Assembly (NCBI GenBank): GCA_023014485.1 | Contig: JAJOZX010002714.1 | Span: 513,501-577,500 of the forward strand | Direction of reading: 5' to 3' | Origin: Bathynomus jamesi | Lineage: Eukaryota > Arthropoda > Malacostraca > Isopoda > Cirolanidae | DNA length: 64,000 bases | In this document: positions 51,736-62,049 of the stretch, piece after piece | Position numbering within the stretch: the stretch's first letter is position 1 | Layout: every line of letters starts with the position of its first letter | Notes under the pieces: model-generated | The model's database searches: none | Told to the model about the DNA's origin: nothing | The model's input: only the letters and a program-made list of their open reading frames with translations | Made by a program: the position numbers and the translations under genes

Positions 51736-52740
51736 TAGGGTGTGGAAATTACCGACATCATCAATACCGGTAAATTACCGAACGGAAATTCTCAATACCG
51801 GTTTTCACCAGTTTTTAGTTGTAGTTTTTTCTTTAGCGGGAGGCACTGACGGGGCCTTTGTGGACGCCGTTTTCCGTTACACATACTCTTTTTACAAATT
51901 TTCTTGCCACACATCTGACAACACATTATTCAACTGTCCTTCTTTTCCTACATGCCTTCACACAAAACCCGTGAAATGAGCCTTTATAGGACTTACATCG
52001 GGTACATGACTACATGCAATGGAAAAAAAATTAAAAAGAAATGTGTAAGGGGATAATATAAAATAATATCAAGACTTACGTTTAATAGCCAAAATAGTGA
52101 CAATACACATCACATATTCAGCTACTGCTTTGAAGACATTTTTATTCACTTCTTGGCACTCGAGAAGTATGATCTTAAAAAACACAAAGCATCTAATGTT
52201 TTTGGTGACAATTGAGAACGAATCTTTGAAACGAAGTAGCCTGCAGACGAAAATGCCCTTTCAGATTCGACGCTAGTTGCTCTTATTGTTGATAAGCTCC
52301 GGTAAAGTTGTTCCAAACGCTCAGTCCGCTTCCCTGTTGCTTCATACAGCTTCAATTCCTTGGCTAAATCGAAGGTAGCAGAGGGAGAAACTTTAGGTTT
52401 CTTATTCTTGCTGGCCACTTCAGTGAGGTATCTCTGAAGCATTGGATCACTGACTACAGAATCTGAAACTAAAATGTCATCTTCACCACTTTTTCTTCTT
52501 GTCTTTCCGTCTTTTCTATCTCGTAACATTGTTAATAGGTTTTAATTAATTTAATTAGTTGCGTAGTGCTCTTTTACGACTGAATTTTTTAAAATTAGAA
52601 GACGGCGTAAAAGAAAATGAGCTTTTAAGGGTAACTCAGGAAAATTTAGAAAACCGGTATTGGTGCCTCGGTAACGGTATTGATAGCCAATTTTCAAAAC
52701 TGGTATTTACCGGTATTTAAATACCGGTTTCCACACCCTA
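51736..52740 (-). mobile_element. hAT element with partial transposase
   Basis: Ends TAGGGTGTGGAAA / TTTCCACACCCTA, perfect duplication GTAGGTAC (51728-51735, 52741-52748). Subterminal ACCGGTA-type repeats on both sides. 1005 bp, carrying only the transposase C-terminus on the minus strand. Confidence 0.93.
52146..52529 (-). pseudogene. hAT transposase C-terminal domain
   Basis: A clean 127-residue frame: MLRDRKDGKTRRKSGEDD, a basic linker, AKELKLYEATGKRTERLEQL, and the hAT dimerisation signature TSVESERAFSSAGYFVSKIR then SQLSPKTLDALCFLRSYF. This part holds hAT monomers together in the strand-transfer complex. The zinc finger and DDE core are missing, so the protein is at best a dimerisation fragment. 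The starting ATG may be an internal methionine of the original protein. Confidence 0.88.
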
Positions 52741-52840
52741 GTAGGTACACAACCTCAGGACCTAACCTAACTAGAGTAACCACTCAACAAGGGCGAACAG
52801 TTGTCCTAACTGGGCATTCAATAATTTTACTATATATATA

Positions 52841-53935
52841 CACTATATGATCAAAAGTATTCGGACACCGCATGGTTTTGGGAAAAATGGTTTTATTATG
52901 GCATTTAGTAACCAGTAGGTCCACCCTTTGCTTTTATACACCGTCAACACGTCGAGGCATACTTTCCACCAGTTTTCGGTAAGTCTGTGCAGGAATGGCT
53001 CGCCATTCCTCTTGCAGAGCTGATGCAAAAGATGCAAGTGAAGCCGGGCGTGGTGTGCGGTTTCGTATCCGTCGCTCCAGTTCGTCCCACATGTGCTCGA
53101 TTGGGTTGAGATCGGGGCTCTGAGCAAGCCAGTCTAACAAATCCACCTTATTTTCACGAAACCAGTCCTGCACACACCTTGCAGTATGGCAGGGAGCTCG
53201 ATCCTGTTGAAACAAACAATGGCCATCTCCGTAGTATTGCCACAGTGTAGGGAGGGCCGAATTGTCCAGAATGTCGAGATAAACGTCAGCGTTCATGGTA
53301 GTGGGTATAACAACCAACGGGCCGAGCCCTAGCCAGGAAAAACAAACCCCATACCATGATGGACCCTCCACCAACTTCACCGTTGGACGCACACAGTCAG
53401 GAAGAAGCCGTTCTCCGGGCTGTCGCCACACCCAAACACGCCCATCAGACTGGAAGAGTGAATACCGTGACTCGTCGCTCCAAAGAACAGTTTTCCAGTC
53501 CTCCACGGTCCAGGAACGACGGGAGACACACCAGGCCAAACGACGTGTGGCATTAACTTTTGTAATCAGTGGCTTGTGTACAGCTGCTCTACCATAATAA
53601 CCGAGTCTGTGCATCTCTCTGCGGATAGTTACAGTACTAACGGAGGTACCGGATGCTCTTCCTACCTCCTCAGCGATGGAAGCGGCAGAGGACGTGCGGG
53701 ACTTCTTGACATGTCGTACCAGACTTCTTCTATCACGTTCCGTCAGTTTGCGTGGTCGTCCGGAACGTTTTTTCGCGTTAGTTGCACCGTCGTGCTTCCA
53801 TCTCATGATAACATCCGCTGCAGTCGACTTTGGTATATCCTGTTTGGCTGCAATGTTTCGTATAGAAACGTTACTTAAATAACATCCGATGACGAGTCCA
53901 CGTTGGAACTCGGAGAGTTCACGTCCGCGCGGCAT
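52841..53935 (-). mobile_element. Tc1-like transposon, visible 3' part
   Basis: The left terminal repeat CACTATATGATCAAAAGTAT follows TA at 52839-52840. The body is an intact transposase gene on the minus strand. Its 5' part is displaced beyond the window by the LTR retrotransposon that starts at 53936. Confidence 0.92.
52934..53935 (-). CDS. Tc1-like transposase, intact frame
   Basis: 333 residues, the normal family length. The N-terminal paired-like DNA-binding part has two helix-turn-helix regions (residues 1-50 and 65-112) separated by a GRPRKL AT-hook-like motif (59-64). The catalytic DDE residues are all present: D154 in WSDESRYSLF, D245 in FQQDRAPCHTAR, E280 in SPDLNPIEHMWDELE, with 34 residues between the last two (DD34E). 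It would cut and paste elements carrying matching ends at TA sites. No stop or frameshift. The ATG at 53933-53935 directly touches the end of the LTR retrotransposon, so the promoter and 5' end are separated from the gene by more than 10 kb. Confidence 0.95.
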   Translation of the reverse strand: MPRGRELSEFQRGLVIGCYLSNVSIRNIAAKQDIPKSTAADVIMRWKHDGATNAKKRSGRPRKLTERDRRSLVRHVKKSRTSSAASIAEEVGRASGTSVSTVTIRREMHRLGYYGRAAVHKPLITKVNATRRLAWCVSRRSWTVEDWKTVLWSDESRYSLFQSDGRVWVWRQPGERLLPDCVRPTVKLVEGPSWYGVCFSWLGLGPLVVIPTTMNADVYLDILDNSALPTLWQYYGDGHCLFQQDRAPCHTARCVQDWFRENKVDLLDWLAQSPDLNPIEHMWDELERRIRNRTPRPASLASFASALQEEWRAIPAQTYRKLVESMPRRVDGV

Positions 53936-55000
53936 TGTTGCGGGGTAAGCGGATGAACTTAACTAGACTACCATAACTTGGCTACTTCTTGAAGACGGGA
54001 AACGAGAAGGTCCCAGGCGGTGAAGTTTTTCTCACCTCCACTGACTGTCACTGAGGGGCAAACGAGACTCCCGCACGGCTGAACCAAGAAATGGACTCGA
54101 CCCGCTAGCTATTCCAAAGATTAACCCTGTGTCTGAGTCGGGTCCACTTGAAAACCTGGAAAGCCCTGGCTTCAGGAAAGGTGTGTGCAATGTGCACCCA
54201 GCAATACTTGAGGACTTCAACTGAATATGGGCCTACGCAACCAACAAGCACGATTTTTGCAAACTGGCTGTGGAGTAAACCAAATGTGACTGGATGAGAA
54301 AAGCAGATATTACCCTCTGAATTGTAAGTCCTTGAAAATGACAACCCCAGTCTATAAGGACAAAGGCTGAAAAAAAACTAGTTGGTAGAATTCTAAGGGT
54401 TTATTAGCAATCAACTCGAATTATTTACAAGAGCTAGAATGGGTTATGAGCTTGCGTTTAAACATGGCTTAAGGTCAAGAAATGGAAATCCAACTTGAAT
54501 TATTTACAATCACAATGACAAAAAAATATTGGACAACAAAAACGGAACTTCTATTAACAAAAAAAAACTTTAAGCTATACCAGAATGGTACAATTAGAAA
54601 ACACGAGTGACCTCCCTGGACCTAACATCCTTAAGCTAGAATTGAGGTCAATCCAATCATACCTATCTATTATAGTGAAGCCATGGAGAAACTAAACCTG
54701 AAGCTAGAAATACCTTAACCTGCACACCGTTATGCACAGGCAATGTCCATTATCACAAGGCACTCTGTTTTTTTTTTTTCTCTTTTGAACTGTTCGTATT
54801 CCTCTATTTGGTTGGCAGGCTAGAACTTCCACAAGCGGAAGCCAACTATGAATTGAATATTTAAGGCAAAGTTTTCTGACCAGAATGGAACTAAACCAGA
54901 CTACTGAGCTAGTCAGGCATTAATCAAGACTAACTCCGCCCATATGGGGGTTGCACCCTGAAAAAAGAGAAAAGATGTTATTCAAGAGAACCCCACTACA
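53936..55000 (-). repeat. 3' LTR
   Basis: Sense start TGTAGTGGGG at 55000 and sense end CCCCGCAACA at 53936; 1065 bp. The start is set by the polypurine tract just before it, the end by the match to the 5' LTR at 63819. Confidence 0.85.
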
Positions 55001-55010
55001 CTCCCCCCTT
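55001..55010 (-). other. Polypurine tract
   Basis: Sense AAGGGGGGAG directly upstream of the 3' LTR start, the expected plus-strand primer. Confidence 0.8.
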
Positions 55011-56574
55011 CGAGCGGTGAGTACCACCACTCAAACAGTGAGTGCAGCGAAGCCCTCTCCCACATCCATTCTTTCAGGGAATTGCCACCTCCCCATCCTG
55101 ACACCAAGCTCCAAGTTTTCCTTTCTCCATGGCTACTAAACACTAGACACTTATATATACATACATGAATCAATGATAATAAGGTTCTATCACCTTCAAA
55201 ACCCTACCTAGGTACAATATAACTGGATACAATTTTTTTTCTTAAGAGGCTAATCACAATCCTCCTTGCTTGAAACTGAAGCCACCTGCACAATTAATGT
55301 CCTTGATTAACATCCTCACTAGCCCAGCACTATCAATGTACCTTGGCCCTGGTCCACCCATCCATACCTCCTGATTGGTAGACATCCCTACCAAAGGTGG
55401 GGTCCGCTTGCTCCAGGCTAGAGGTAACTGCGTGGGCTGGCCATGCCCCTCTTGATGAGCAGTCCTCCAGAACCCCCCTCCCATAGACAAGAATGGTGTT
55501 GCATACTGGAGCAAGGCCTGGAAGACCCCCCCTCAAGCTGATTCTTGAAGAGTGGAAGAGCCAATAATGGCTCCCTCCCTGAAAACACCTCCCATGAAGT
55601 CGGAAAGCGTAATTTGGGGTGATTGGGGGGTGACTGGAGGCAGGTAAGGACAGGGACATGCACCGGAAGCTGTATGCATGACACTCAAAGCAAGTACAAA
55701 GTGGGTGACAAGTGAGGGCATGTGCATGAGTCAGGCAGAGGCATGCAAACCAAATTACCGCACTTAACCAAGCTCAAGGTATGGTATTCAGTATCACTAT
55801 GTGCAGTCACTTTGTTCAAAAAAAAAATTTACACTAGCTTCCTCCATGGCTTTACTAGCTAGGCCCTACCTATACATTACGGTACAGCAAGATATACCTA
55901 TTTTCATATATATCTTAACCAAGGCTCCGTAAAGCCATTACAAAAACTAGATACACTATGACATTAAACCTAGAAATACTTATTTTAACATCGAAAATAT
56001 AATCATAGTACCATCACTTAAATACAATACATAATCCTATATACATATATACATAATTAGACAAGGTCGAAAAAAATCACTTTTGTTAATTAAATTAATC
56101 ATGAACATATTCCAGAGGCCTAGAGGGTACTAATGGTAGCTCCCTTCCAGGACTTCTGGAATGAGTTTATGGAGGAGAATCACCAGCCAACTCTTGAATT
56201 ACTCCCAACCCCCTCCCAACAGACTGGAGTCATTCATGAGCTAGTTTACTGTTAGCTCGTAATAAAGCCCTAGTTTCTGAACAGATATTTTTGACTGAGG
56301 ATAAGCTTAATCTATTGGGAGTCCTTGAACCAGTTACCGGGCTAAATTGCCACTCTTGAGAATTAATTGCTGGCCTAACAGCTGGTAAATCTGCTCCTCA
56401 TCATCCTGCCCATTTTCTAAAGTGTTCTCCAGAGCTTCCACCAAGGAAGAAAGTTCTGGAGGATCACTAGTGGGTTAAGGTTCATTTGGGACATGGGAAA
56501 CTCTGTCTTGGACCTATTGAACCATCACCTTCTGGATCTAGACTCCCAGGAAATTCCTCAGGATCTATCACACC
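55011..56574 (-). other. Long non-coding stretch before the 3' LTR
   Basis: About 1.56 kb between the extra frame and the polypurine tract. Several short open frames exist on both strands, but none has a recognisable domain or hydrophobic segment expected of an envelope protein. Confidence 0.5.
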
Positions 56575-57213
56575 TTAACAGACAGCACTTGAAGGAGCAC
56601 TATGAGGAATAGGGGACAGATCCTTGATTTCCTCCGCTGGGGAACAAGCTTCCTTCTCAGAATCACTACCAAGGTAGTCTGGACCCTTTCCAAAGTGACA
56701 TTTTTGTTGTTGAGAATGAGGCCTAGTCAGAGGTTTGGGTGAGCTAGACAGGATACCTGGAGGATTCACTTTGGATGGCACCTCATCCGGGAATCCAGAA
56801 AAGTCAAGTTCATCCGGGAATCCAGAAAAATCAAGGTCAAAAGAACTTGAAGTGCATTCAGAAGAATCTGAAGAACTTGAACTTTCACTCAGATCAGCAA
56901 GCCATGGTCTAGATTTAACCCTATTCTGATCTGGAACTCCTAGAAACCCGCTCGAATCACTACTAGAATCAAAGAGATCGGTCTCATCTTCTGACGAACT
57001 GTCCCACAAACCAGAAAAGCCTGGGGGACAAACTGGAACACTTGGGGTTTCACACCCTAGAAAACTCTCGTCCTTCTCCTCCTCCATGCTAGCCCAGGGA
57101 ACCTGAACTAACCTGGAATAACTAGGATGATTCTTCAAGAAATCGGGAGTCCCTCCCCCCCCCCCCCCCCCCCCCCCGCCCTCAACTGAGAATGATGAAC
57201 TCGACTCACTCAT
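56575..57213 (-). CDS. Extra acidic, serine-rich frame of the LTR element
   Basis: 212 codons from ATG 57211-57213. The start MSESSSSFSVE is followed by a run of ten glycines encoded by the poly-C tract at 57154-57177. The rest is rich in Ser, Asp and Glu (for example LFDSSSDSSGFLG and SESSSSSDSSECTSSSFD) with a duplicated DFSGFPDE motif (about residues 129-145). There is no signal peptide, transmembrane segment or zinc motif, so it is not an envelope. It lies after integrase where some gypsy elements carry an additional frame. The homopolymer means its length probably varies between copies. Function unknown. Confidence 0.5.
   Translation of the reverse strand: MSESSSSFSVEGGGGGGGGGGTPDFLKNHPSYSRLVQVPWASMEEEKDESFLGCETPSVPVCPPGFSGLWDSSSEDETDLFDSSSDSSGFLGVPDQNRVKSRPWLADLSESSSSSDSSECTSSSFDLDFSGFPDELDFSGFPDEVPSKVNPPGILSSSPKPLTRPHSQQQKCHFGKGPDYLGSDSEKEACSPAEEIKDLSPIPHSAPSSAVC
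57154..57177. repeat. Poly-C/G homopolymer
   Basis: More than twenty C in a row inside the extra frame. It is prone to slippage and sequencing error. Confidence 0.9.
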
Positions 57214-57329
57214 GGATAGTGTGGCTGCTGATCTGGATAAGCTGGTGAATGACTAGGTCACACCATTCTCTGCCGCTCGATCAACTTGAAACGGCCCACA
57301 GTACTTGGGCAGAAACTTGTTAGAAACTA

Positions 57330-58330
57330 GATTACCTCTGGAACAACCTTTCGAATGACAAGTTGCCCCTTGGTAAGGGACAAAAACCAGGATGCCCTGG
57401 ATACCACTGTTCTTGAACTGGAGTGGGAATAGAAACTGGAATAGGATCTGGATGAGGCGGATGATAACAGAACTGGGCTGGAGACATAGTCAACTCGGAA
57501 TGAATCGTACCATTGTAGGTCATAATGGCCATTGGGAGATTCAAATCCCACGAGCTAGAATCTTGAACAAGTTCCGTAGAAGCTCACCAATGGTACGGTT
57601 TGACCCTCTCAACTGCACCATTGCTCTCTGGATGGTTTGGGGTCGTGCAAACGTGAGTGATCCCGTATCGGATAACATCTGCTCGAACTCCTGACCCTTA
57701 AATTCTGGACCATTATCAGTTAACAACGCGACAAGGCCGGCGCAAAAGAGTGGGCAACACTCGAAACTCGAACAGACGGGCAATGGTACTGGAAGTTTGT
57801 TGGAAAATGGAACAGCCACTACCACTTGGAGTAGTGGTCCACCACCATTAAACATCCCTAGATTTCCCCGAGGTGTCCTGGGGACAATACTAGATCCACA
57901 GCCACCAGCTCAATGGTGCCTGGTCACGATCTTCAGGGTAGGTGGAGCCCTGATCTGGCTGGAAGCCTTATTGAGCTGGCACTGGGAACAAGATGTGACC
58001 CCACCTCTTGCACAACTTGATATAACTGAGGATGAAAACACTTCCCCAGATAAAACATCTAAGACCTTGTTTCGGCCTATGTTGGCCATTTCTAGATGGA
58101 TAGTAATAGCCAGCTCAATCAGGAAATTAAAAAGGTACTAGAACTTGGGGAAACCTTTCTGGTTCCTCGTACTTAACTAGAAGCCATTCCTCAAAGTAGA
58201 TATCTTTAAGATAACGACGATATCTCACTAGAGCTTTAGGACAATACCCAAAACCACCCTTATCTAGATAGGACTTAAGTTGTCTCAACACCCGATCACT
58301 TTTTTGAAAGAACCTCAGTTAACTTCATCT
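57330..58330 (-). pseudogene. Integrase of the LTR element, frameshifted
   Basis: Minus-strand pieces in three frames. Upstream FEEWLLVKYEEPERFPQV leads to a zinc-binding remnant ending SCSQCQLNKASSQIRAPPT (near 57960-58010). The core gives LLTDNGPEFKGQEFEQMLSD (second catalytic aspartate, near 57690-57720) and THVCTTPNHPESNGAVERV (glutamate block, 57601-57660). Next comes MTYNGTIHSELTMSPAQF near 57480. The first core aspartate region is scrambled by shifts near 57850-57900. Several indels, some at homopolymers, break it; a few could be sequencing errors given the young LTRs. Confidence 0.85.
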
Positions 58331-58358
58331 AGAAATGAACATGGACGCAAATTTCCAA

Positions 58359-61226
58359 CTACCAGCGGTTCTTGATGACTGGAGGGTTCCTCCAACTCTG
58401 CCAGAAAGTAGCGAGAATCTCACCCTCCTTCATGACCCTGTCAGTGGACAAATCCAGGTCAATCCCGGCGGCAGACAAGAAATTTGCACCCAGGAGAAAA
58501 CAACAAGGAATAGCTTGATCTTCAACAAGAGCAAATGGGTGATCATTAATAGTTACGTTAGAGCCAAGTGACACAGTAAGTTGTACATAGTTATAAACTA
58601 CCACCTGCTTTTCAGCCACACCTTGAATGTTAACCAGAATATCTTGTGAATAATCCCTCGAATTTCCTAAAATTTCACGCCAGGCTACTCGAGATATGAG
58701 GGAGATCTCAGCTCCAGAATCCAATAAAGCACAGTAGGTTTCGTCTTGACAAGCAAGTGGGACAACTGCTCTAAAGGCACCTGAATGTGGACAAGCAATA
58801 TCCACCTCAAGGGTGGGAAAATTGACTTCACATTCTACTGGGCCCTTCTCGATCTCCAAACTCGAGCAACCTGCCCCTATTGGTTCTGAATCCAAGTCTC
58901 TCTCATACAAAGAATTTAAACAAGTCAAGAAGACGGGACAAGACTGAACATATTTATTGGATTCACTCAATAAATTGAAATGAACACCACCTAGACACTG
59001 GACATGCACCCTATCAAGAAGTTCTGAGGGTTCTGTTACACGCTGATTCTTGACTTCAGGGTGGTAAATTAGAGGGTTTTCAGCACCAAAGTGCAATACA
59101 ACATCCACTTGATACATCTCACAGAAAACTTTCAAGATCTCTGGTGATGCTGGCTGCCCTGGAATTGTCATAAGTCGAAGATGTTGCTTCTGCTTGCTAT
59201 TCAACTTGATTCCGTACGTTGTAGGATGACTTAGCAGCTCTTCCACCAACTGCTTTCGCAGAAATACTGGACTCTCTGGAACTTCACGATCTAAGTCATG
59301 AACAAGAACATACCACAAACACTCGATCAAGGAATCACCTCCCCCCTCCGGCTTAAATCTTACAAGTAAGCCCTTGGGGAGTTCTGCCGAAATTGCTGGG
59401 GTGCCCTCTTCATGCTCAACCTGGAAGTGTCTGGATAACGCATCTGCAGCTTGATTGTCTTTGCCTGGAACATAACGAAGCTCAAAATCAAACTCAGCAA
59501 GATCTTCAACTGTTCGAGCAAGCCTGTCATTGACTAATCTCATATTATGGAGATAGAACAATGCTTGATGGTCCGTGTTCAGAATGAATGGTATTCCGTA
59601 CAGGAAGGCTCTGAAGGTCTTGACTCCCCAGCGCATCGCTGCTAGTTCACGCTCTGTAACCGAATATTTCTTCTGAGGACTAGAAAATGTCATTGATGCG
59701 TGAGCAATGATTCGAACTTGACCATCCTGAACTTGAGTAAGACAAGCACCTGCACCAATGGCTGATGCATCCACCCACAAGTTCAATTTCTCTGCTGTTT
59801 CCCGATAATCAGGAAAAGCCAGTTCTACCTCATTTTGCATCTCTGCCTTGAGCGTCTGGAAGGATTCTTCCAGCTCTGGTGTCCACTGGATAACTGAATT
59901 CCTTGATCTTCCTGTAAGTTCTGATAAGGGTTTAGCAACTGCTGAACACTGTGGCAAGAACTTCCTTTGGAAATTCACCAAGCCCAGAAATTCTCGAAGT
60001 TCCTTGATGTTCTTGGGCCTTGGGAAGTTCTTCACCTTTTCCATATACTCTGGCGATTTTGACAATCCACTGGAACTGACTATATGACCTAGAAATGGAA
60101 CTGTCGACTGGAACCATCTACACTTTGGTGGTTTGATCTTGATATCATGTTCTTCTAAAACCTTGAGGACTTTTTCAACTAGCTGGAGATGGGCCTCGAA
60201 TGACTTTTCCATAATTAAAATGTCGTCAATATACACCAGAACCTTCTTCCTTGAAAATCCCTTCAGCACACCTTGCATTTCTCTCTGGAAGGCTGAAGGC
60301 GCGTTCTTCAATCCAAAACTGAGTTTCTTGAATCTCCAGTGTCCATGAGGGGTCGAGAAAGCTGTATAATCTCGACTCTTCTCCTCGATTGGCATTTGAT
60401 AATAACCCCGGACTAAATCCAGGGTGGTAAAGAACTTGACACCATGTAGACTGTAGACAGAGTCTGTCAAGTTTGCCATCGGGAATCTATCAGGCTTGGT
60501 TACCTTGTTCAGTTTACGGTAATCCACACACAAACGTATGGATCCATCTGGTTTCCTAATTGGTACCACTGGAGCACTCCAAGGAGATGTTGTAGGCTCG
60601 ATAATTCCTAGCTGATGAAGTTCTTGACACTGATCATCGATGACTTGATCAATCGGTTCTGGAAATCTCCTTGGTCGCTGAAATATTGGTGTGTCATCGT
60701 ATAACTCAATACGGTGTGGAGTCATCTGAGCAGTCCCCACATCGGAATCTCCCCGACTAAGAACGGCTTTTCTGGAATTAAGCAAGTTATAAACTTGAGA
60801 TTTCTGGTGGGAATCCAGCTCAGGTAAGTCAATTTCTGAAGTTAGACGTTCTGGTGTCCATTCCAGAAAAGATGAGACCAACTCATCATCATTTTCTGAT
60901 TCCATACCTACACAATGTACTTGATGTGTCACTGTATCATTAGTGTCTTCTGGATTTGGTGTAGGATCGAGTTCAACTAGAGTGTAAATGTGTCCCATCA
61001 TGTCTCCTACCTTGATTCTACCAATAGGTTTCCCTGTAGTGTAGACTAGAATGGAAGGGCAATCAAGATTTACAATCCCTGGAACACCTACCACTTTCTC
61101 TCCAAGATGCACGCTTGAAACCGTCCCATCATAGAACCATTCACCCGAATTTCTTGAACATGGACAGGTACCATCATCATTTACTCCTTGAGGTTCCCAC
61201 TGATTTTTACTTCTACAGGTCCACAA
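58359..61226 (-). CDS. Pol polyprotein: RT, RNase H, OTU-like, second retropepsin-like
   Basis: 955 uninterrupted residues. RT at about 195-400 with LCVDYRKLNKVTKPDRFPM, TTLDLVRGYYQMPI and active-site YIDD (332-335). RNase H at about 480-600 with LWVDASAIGAGACL, RELAAMRWGVK, NTDHQAL and DNQAADALSR. An OTU-like cysteine-protease domain at about 628-753: DSLIECLWYVL (cysteine 636) and HVQCLGGVHFNLL (histidine 749) fit the catalytic Cys and His boxes. A second retropepsin-like domain at about 820-925: YCALLDSGAEISLIS (DSG 836-838) and CCFLLGANFLSAAGIDL. Integrase follows in other frames. The open frame begins in the -1 frame relative to the upstream protease and overlaps it by 46 bp; no ATG is needed if frameshifting is used. 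Confidence 0.9.
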   Translation of the reverse strand: MWTCRSKNQWEPQGVNDDGTCPCSRNSGEWFYDGTVSSVHLGEKVVGVPGIVNLDCPSILVYTTGKPIGRIKVGDMMGHIYTLVELDPTPNPEDTNDTVTHQVHCVGMESENDDELVSSFLEWTPERLTSEIDLPELDSHQKSQVYNLLNSRKAVLSRGDSDVGTAQMTPHRIELYDDTPIFQRPRRFPEPIDQVIDDQCQELHQLGIIEPTTSPWSAPVVPIRKPDGSIRLCVDYRKLNKVTKPDRFPMANLTDSVYSLHGVKFFTTLDLVRGYYQMPIEEKSRDYTAFSTPHGHWRFKKLSFGLKNAPSAFQREMQGVLKGFSRKKVLVYIDDILIMEKSFEAHLQLVEKVLKVLEEHDIKIKPPKCRWFQSTVPFLGHIVSSSGLSKSPEYMEKVKNFPRPKNIKELREFLGLVNFQRKFLPQCSAVAKPLSELTGRSRNSVIQWTPELEESFQTLKAEMQNEVELAFPDYRETAEKLNLWVDASAIGAGACLTQVQDGQVRIIAHASMTFSSPQKKYSVTERELAAMRWGVKTFRAFLYGIPFILNTDHQALFYLHNMRLVNDRLARTVEDLAEFDFELRYVPGKDNQAADALSRHFQVEHEEGTPAISAELPKGLLVRFKPEGGGDSLIECLWYVLVHDLDREVPESPVFLRKQLVEELLSHPTTYGIKLNSKQKQHLRLMTIPGQPASPEILKVFCEMYQVDVVLHFGAENPLIYHPEVKNQRVTEPSELLDRVHVQCLGGVHFNLLSESNKYVQSCPVFLTCLNSLYERDLDSEPIGAGCSSLEIEKGPVECEVNFPTLEVDIACPHSGAFRAVVPLACQDETYCALLDSGAEISLISRVAWREILGNSRDYSQDILVNIQGVAEKQVVVYNYVQLTVSLGSNVTINDHPFALVEDQAIPCCFLLGANFLSAAGIDLDLSTDRVMKEGEILATFWQSWRNPPVIKNRW

Positions 61227-62032
61227 TCATTCACCTGCACACCTTCTACAGCCCAACACCTAACCTGGTAACAAATCCTTTTGCACTCCTCTCCATTCGT
61301 ACCTAGATAAATTTCCCACGTAGAACCATCAGTGTTCTTCCCTGAAACCCGTCTACGTGCTAGACTAATCTGTAATTTGTTAGCCCGCAGAAAATCTAAA
61401 CCTAGAAATATGGGATATTTAAAATCCAACGTGGGAAGGATGTGAAACTTGAAAGGGGACATTACAATACCATGCAAAGAAACTGCGAGTAGGACTGAAC
61501 CCATAGTTTCCCTTGAAGCATCGGGACCTACACCTCGAATTCTGGAAATATCTGTAGTATCTATTGGAATCCCAAGTTGTTGTGCCAGTTCACTGGAAAT
61601 TAAGCTAACTTGTGCTCCCGTGTCAATTAACCCTGAGATGTTAGTGTCTTGAAGGGTAACATCAATGGTTAACACTTCTGCAGGTTCAAGTTCGGCAAAC
61701 CGGACACCTCGAAAATGACCTCCTGGAATATCTGGACCATGAACCGCCTCATCTGCAGTGTTACACCTAGGTATTTGGGCTCGAGGTGCTGGTTTAGGTG
61801 TCCATGAAGATGCTAGAGGATTCAGTTCATTTCCAGTGGTTTTTGGATACTGCTGTTCCGAACTGGGTAATTCTGGATGTCCAGGGGTGGCATCATCACC
61901 CACCTCAGACGCTAAATCCATGGTCTGGTTGGTATTCATCTGGAGAGGTCTTCTGTCATCTTTGACTGGGATCTCATGATGATAATCGGGTTCTTGAAGA
62001 TCATATCTTGAAGATTGGACTTCAGCTTCCAA
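61181..62032 (-). CDS. Canonical retropepsin of the LTR element
   Basis: About 283 residues, open from the end of gag. A Pro/Gln-rich linker (1-110) leads to the aspartic protease fold: EVLTIDVTLQDTNISGLIDT then GAQVSLISSELA (DTG at 137-139), RIRGVGPDASRETMGSVLL as the flap, and KYPIFLGLDFLRANKLQISL as the second-half signature. It would cut Gag-Pol. No ATG is evident at the start (TTG at 62030-62032), consistent with expression by frameshift or readthrough from gag. It overlaps pol by 46 bp in a different frame. Confidence 0.9.
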   Translation of the reverse strand: MEAEVQSSRYDLQEPDYHHEIPVKDDRRPLQMNTNQTMDLASEVGDDATPGHPELPSSEQQYPKTTGNELNPLASSWTPKPAPRAQIPRCNTADEAVHGPDIPGGHFRGVRFAELEPAEVLTIDVTLQDTNISGLIDTGAQVSLISSELAQQLGIPIDTTDISRIRGVGPDASRETMGSVLLAVSLHGIVMSPFKFHILPTLDFKYPIFLGLDFLRANKLQISLARRRVSGKNTDGSTWEIYLGTNGEECKRICYQVRCWAVEGVQVNDCGPVEVKISGNLKE

Positions 62033-62049
62033 TGAGCCCCTGATCTCAT

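Noticed and set aside
51810..51980. Cysteine-rich finger of a piggyBac-type transposase in minus frame
   Set aside because: A few Cys-x-x-Cys patterns appear near the hAT end, but the stretch is short, interrupted and inside a well-defined hAT.
53295..53882. Plus-strand frames opposite Tc1 transposase
   Set aside because: Shadow frames of the intact transposase on the other strand.
55254..55727. Possible envelope gene before the 3' LTR
   Set aside because: Several overlapping short frames, no signal peptide or membrane anchor, no consistent frame.
56735..56929. Plus-strand frame opposite the acidic protein
   Set aside because: Antisense shadow of the extra frame 56575-57213.
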